Shown here in pieces: positions 62,639 through 64,000 of a stretch of DNA of 64,000 nt. The DNA comes from Tepiditoga spiralis (GTDB lineage: Bacteria; Thermotogota; Thermotogae; Petrotogales; Petrotogaceae), in NCBI RefSeq assembly GCF_014701195.1, contig NZ_AP018712.1, positions 638,501 through 702,500 on the forward strand. The letters run 5' to 3'. Each line of letters opens with the position of its first letter. Position 1 is the first letter of the stretch. The position numbers were made by a program, and so were the translations under genes. The notes beneath the pieces were generated by a model. That model ran no database searches and was not told the DNA's origin. It saw only the letters and a program-made list of their open reading frames with translations.

Positions 62639-62674
62639 AAAAAACGAAGTCTATTATTAAGACTCCGTTTTTTT
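62639..62674. terminator. Bidirectional terminator between the small peptide gene and the antiporter
   Basis: AAAAAACG-A-AGTCT and AGACT-C-CGTTTTTT form a stem with one internal mismatch and a 7-base loop, with T-run on each strand. Confidence 0.85.
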
Positions 62675-62681
62675 ATTAATT

Positions 62682-64000
62682 TTATTCTTCTTCTAATTGT
62701 GCATTTACTTTTATTCCTTCTTCTGCTTGTAAATCCTCTAGTTTTGTACTCTTTCCAAAGAATTTTAATGTTGCCCAAATACCAATAACACCTAAAATAA
62801 ATGAAATCCAAACTGGTAAACCAAGTCCAATAGGTATTGTTCCAACTACTATTGTTAAACCAGCAATAAATAATGCATAAGGAATTTGTGTTTTAACATG
62901 ATCCATATGATCTGCTGATGATGCCATAGATGACATTATTGTTGTATCTGATATTGGAGAACAATGATCTCCAAATATAGATCCAGTTAATACTGAACCC
63001 AATGTTGCATAAACAATAGGAGTTAATGCTCCACCAGAATAATGAGTTGCAAGAGGAATTGCAAGAGGCATCATAATAGCCATTGTTCCCCATGATGTGC
63101 CTGTTGAAAATGCAACTATACTTGACATTATATAAACTAAAGTAGGTAATAACCACCCTGGTAATGAACCTGATACAACCTTTACTAAGTAAGGAGCTGT
63201 TCCCAATGTTTCAGTAACAGAACCTATTGACCAAGCAAGAGTTAAAATTATAGCTGTAATCATTAATGATTTTGCACCTTCAACCCAAGCTTCAAATGCT
63301 TCATGTAAGGTTAAGATTTTTTGACTTATCCCCATAACCATTGCAACTATACCGGCAAGAATAGCAGCCCAAATTAAAGAAACTGAAGCATCTGCATCAC
63401 CAAATGCATCTCTTATACCAATTAATGTAAATGGTTTTTCAAGACCTCCACCTGAATACCATAATCCTATAAAAGCAAATACAACTAATGTTATTATAGG
63501 AACTAAAGCATTTGACATTCTTAAAGGAATATCTTTTTTTTCATTTCCTTTTTCAAAATCTGCAGAAGATAATGGTGTAGCTCCATCAGAAAGCAATTTT
63601 CCAGTTAATCTTGCTCTCTTTTCAGCTTTATACATTGGTCCAAAGTCTCTTAGCATAAATCCAACTAAGAATACCATTACAATTGCAAAAATTGAATATA
63701 ATCTATATGGAATTGTATTTATAAATACAGAATAAGCATTTATATCTGTCAAATTTGCCGCTTTAAAAGAATCTCCTATTAAACCAAGTTCATAACCTAT
63801 CCATGTTGAAATAAGAGCCATTCCAGCAACAGGTGCTGCAGTTGAATCTACAATATAAGATAATTTTTCCCTTGATACTTTCATCTTATCTGCTAAAGGT
63901 CTCATAGTTGGTCCAACAATGAGTGTATTTGCATAATCATCAAAGAAAATAACTATTCCCATTAACCATGTTACATTTTGAGCACTTCTTGCTGTTTTTG
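62682..64000 (-). CDS. Na+/H+ antiporter NhaC-family protein, N-terminal part missing (cut by window edge)
   Basis: The frame is open to the right edge, so the start is outside the window; about 438 residues are visible. The protein has around ten hydrophobic helices and the NhaC family phrases FFDDYANTLIVGPTMRPLAD, STAAPVAGMALISTW and GDHCSPISDTTIMSS, which carry ion-binding acidic residues. NhaC-like carriers exchange sodium for protons or dicarboxylates/amino acids; the actual substrate cannot be read. The C-terminal cytoplasmic tail is acidic. With sodium-dependent fermentation (carboxyltransferase nearby) a role in sodium circulation is possible. Confidence 0.9.
   Translation of the reverse strand, partial: KTARSAQNVTWLMGIVIFFDDYANTLIVGPTMRPLADKMKVSREKLSYIVDSTAAPVAGMALISTWIGYELGLIGDSFKAANLTDINAYSVFINTIPYRLYSIFAIVMVFLVGFMLRDFGPMYKAEKRARLTGKLLSDGATPLSSADFEKGNEKKDIPLRMSNALVPIITLVVFAFIGLWYSGGGLEKPFTLIGIRDAFGDADASVSLIWAAILAGIVAMVMGISQKILTLHEAFEAWVEGAKSLMITAIILTLAWSIGSVTETLGTAPYLVKVVSGSLPGWLLPTLVYIMSSIVAFSTGTSWGTMAIMMPLAIPLATHYSGGALTPIVYATLGSVLTGSIFGDHCSPISDTTIMSSMASSADHMDHVKTQIPYALFIAGLTIVVGTIPIGLGLPVWISFILGVIGIWATLKFFGKSTKLEDLQAEEGIKVNAQLEEE

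Noticed and set aside
62491-62811. Minus-strand open frame of 106 codons over the small peptide gene and the antiporter end
   Set aside because: It overlaps the well-supported antiporter C terminus and runs through the terminator hairpin; composition is that of an out-of-frame shadow.
1-64000. CRISPR arrays, insertion sequences, prophage genes, rRNA genes
   Set aside because: No regularly spaced repeats, transposase or integrase motifs, phage structural genes or rRNA-like segments were found.

Overview
The window is AT-rich, gene-dense bacterial DNA that most likely comes from a member of the Thermotogota (Petrotogaceae/Geotoga/Oceanotoga-like rather than the hyperthermophilic Thermotoga, judging by the very low GC). 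The strongest pointer is the gene at 44045-44974. It has a signal peptide, one SLH domain, a long coiled-coil rod and a C-terminal membrane anchor, which is the layout of Thermotoga Omp-alpha, the toga spacer protein. SpoVS and WhiA in a flagellated, apparently non-sporulating genome, and the recA-recX-rny and rimO-pgsA neighbourhoods, fit the same assignment. The genus is an inference. No phage, insertion sequence, CRISPR array or rRNA was seen.

Region 1 (1-10242, minus strand) is one tightly packed operon for lysine fermentation: atoD-atoA-kal-kce-kdd-kamA-(MaoC hydratase)-kamB-kamC-kamD-kamE-(SDR, cut by the window edge). It holds the lysine 2,3- and 5,6-aminomutases, the two-part 5,6-aminomutase reactivase, the diaminohexanoate dehydrogenase, the BKACE-type cleavage enzyme, the aminobutyryl-CoA ammonia-lyase and the acetoacetate CoA-transferase. 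The embedded MaoC hydratase and the NAD-type SDR are not core members of the described pathway. They suggest an extra route from crotonyl-CoA through (R)-3-hydroxybutyryl-CoA to acetoacetyl-CoA.

Region 2 (10397-19637) holds small membrane and UPF0145 genes, tRNA-Met, rpmB, the whiA-nrdR-greA-lysS operon, the zapB-like/zapA/murI/rapZ operon, an unrecognised GAF-like protein, spoVS and tRNA-Arg. Region 3 (19672-25680) is the late flagellar cluster flgM-flgN-flgK-flgL-fliW-csrA, followed by a PfkB-like protein that has lost its catalytic motif. After it comes a very strong promoter feeding a short, structured, G-rich transcript with no obvious gene, and then tRNA-Ser. Region 4 (25784-31464) is rimO-pgsA-thpR-recA-recX-rny.

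Region 5 (31463-43920, minus) has a TetR regulator and then a long operon reading aspS-STAS-cmk-ispH-rpsA-der-plsY. This operon runs by overlapping genes into three envelope genes: a secreted beta-propeller protein, a TPR protein and an SLBB polysaccharide-export protein. Region 6 (43984-50178) has the divergent aspS/Omp-alpha promoters, tmk, a secreted helical-repeat protein and a 7TM sensor kinase. Region 7 (49603-58889, minus) is a housekeeping operon: split ThrE exporter, valS, folC, ruvA, glmU, prs, the L25 gene and pth. Region 8 (58926-64000) has a second orphan sensor kinase, tRNA-Asn, a carboxyltransferase without its biotin domain, a 28-residue membrane peptide gene and a truncated NhaC-type antiporter.

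Translation starts are notable. Several genes appear to start at TTG a few bases after a perfect GGAGGTG Shine-Dalgarno sequence, so picking the first ATG or GTG would place the start inside the ribosome-binding site. Start sites given here were adjusted for this. No gene-free stretch longer than 300 bases exists in the window.
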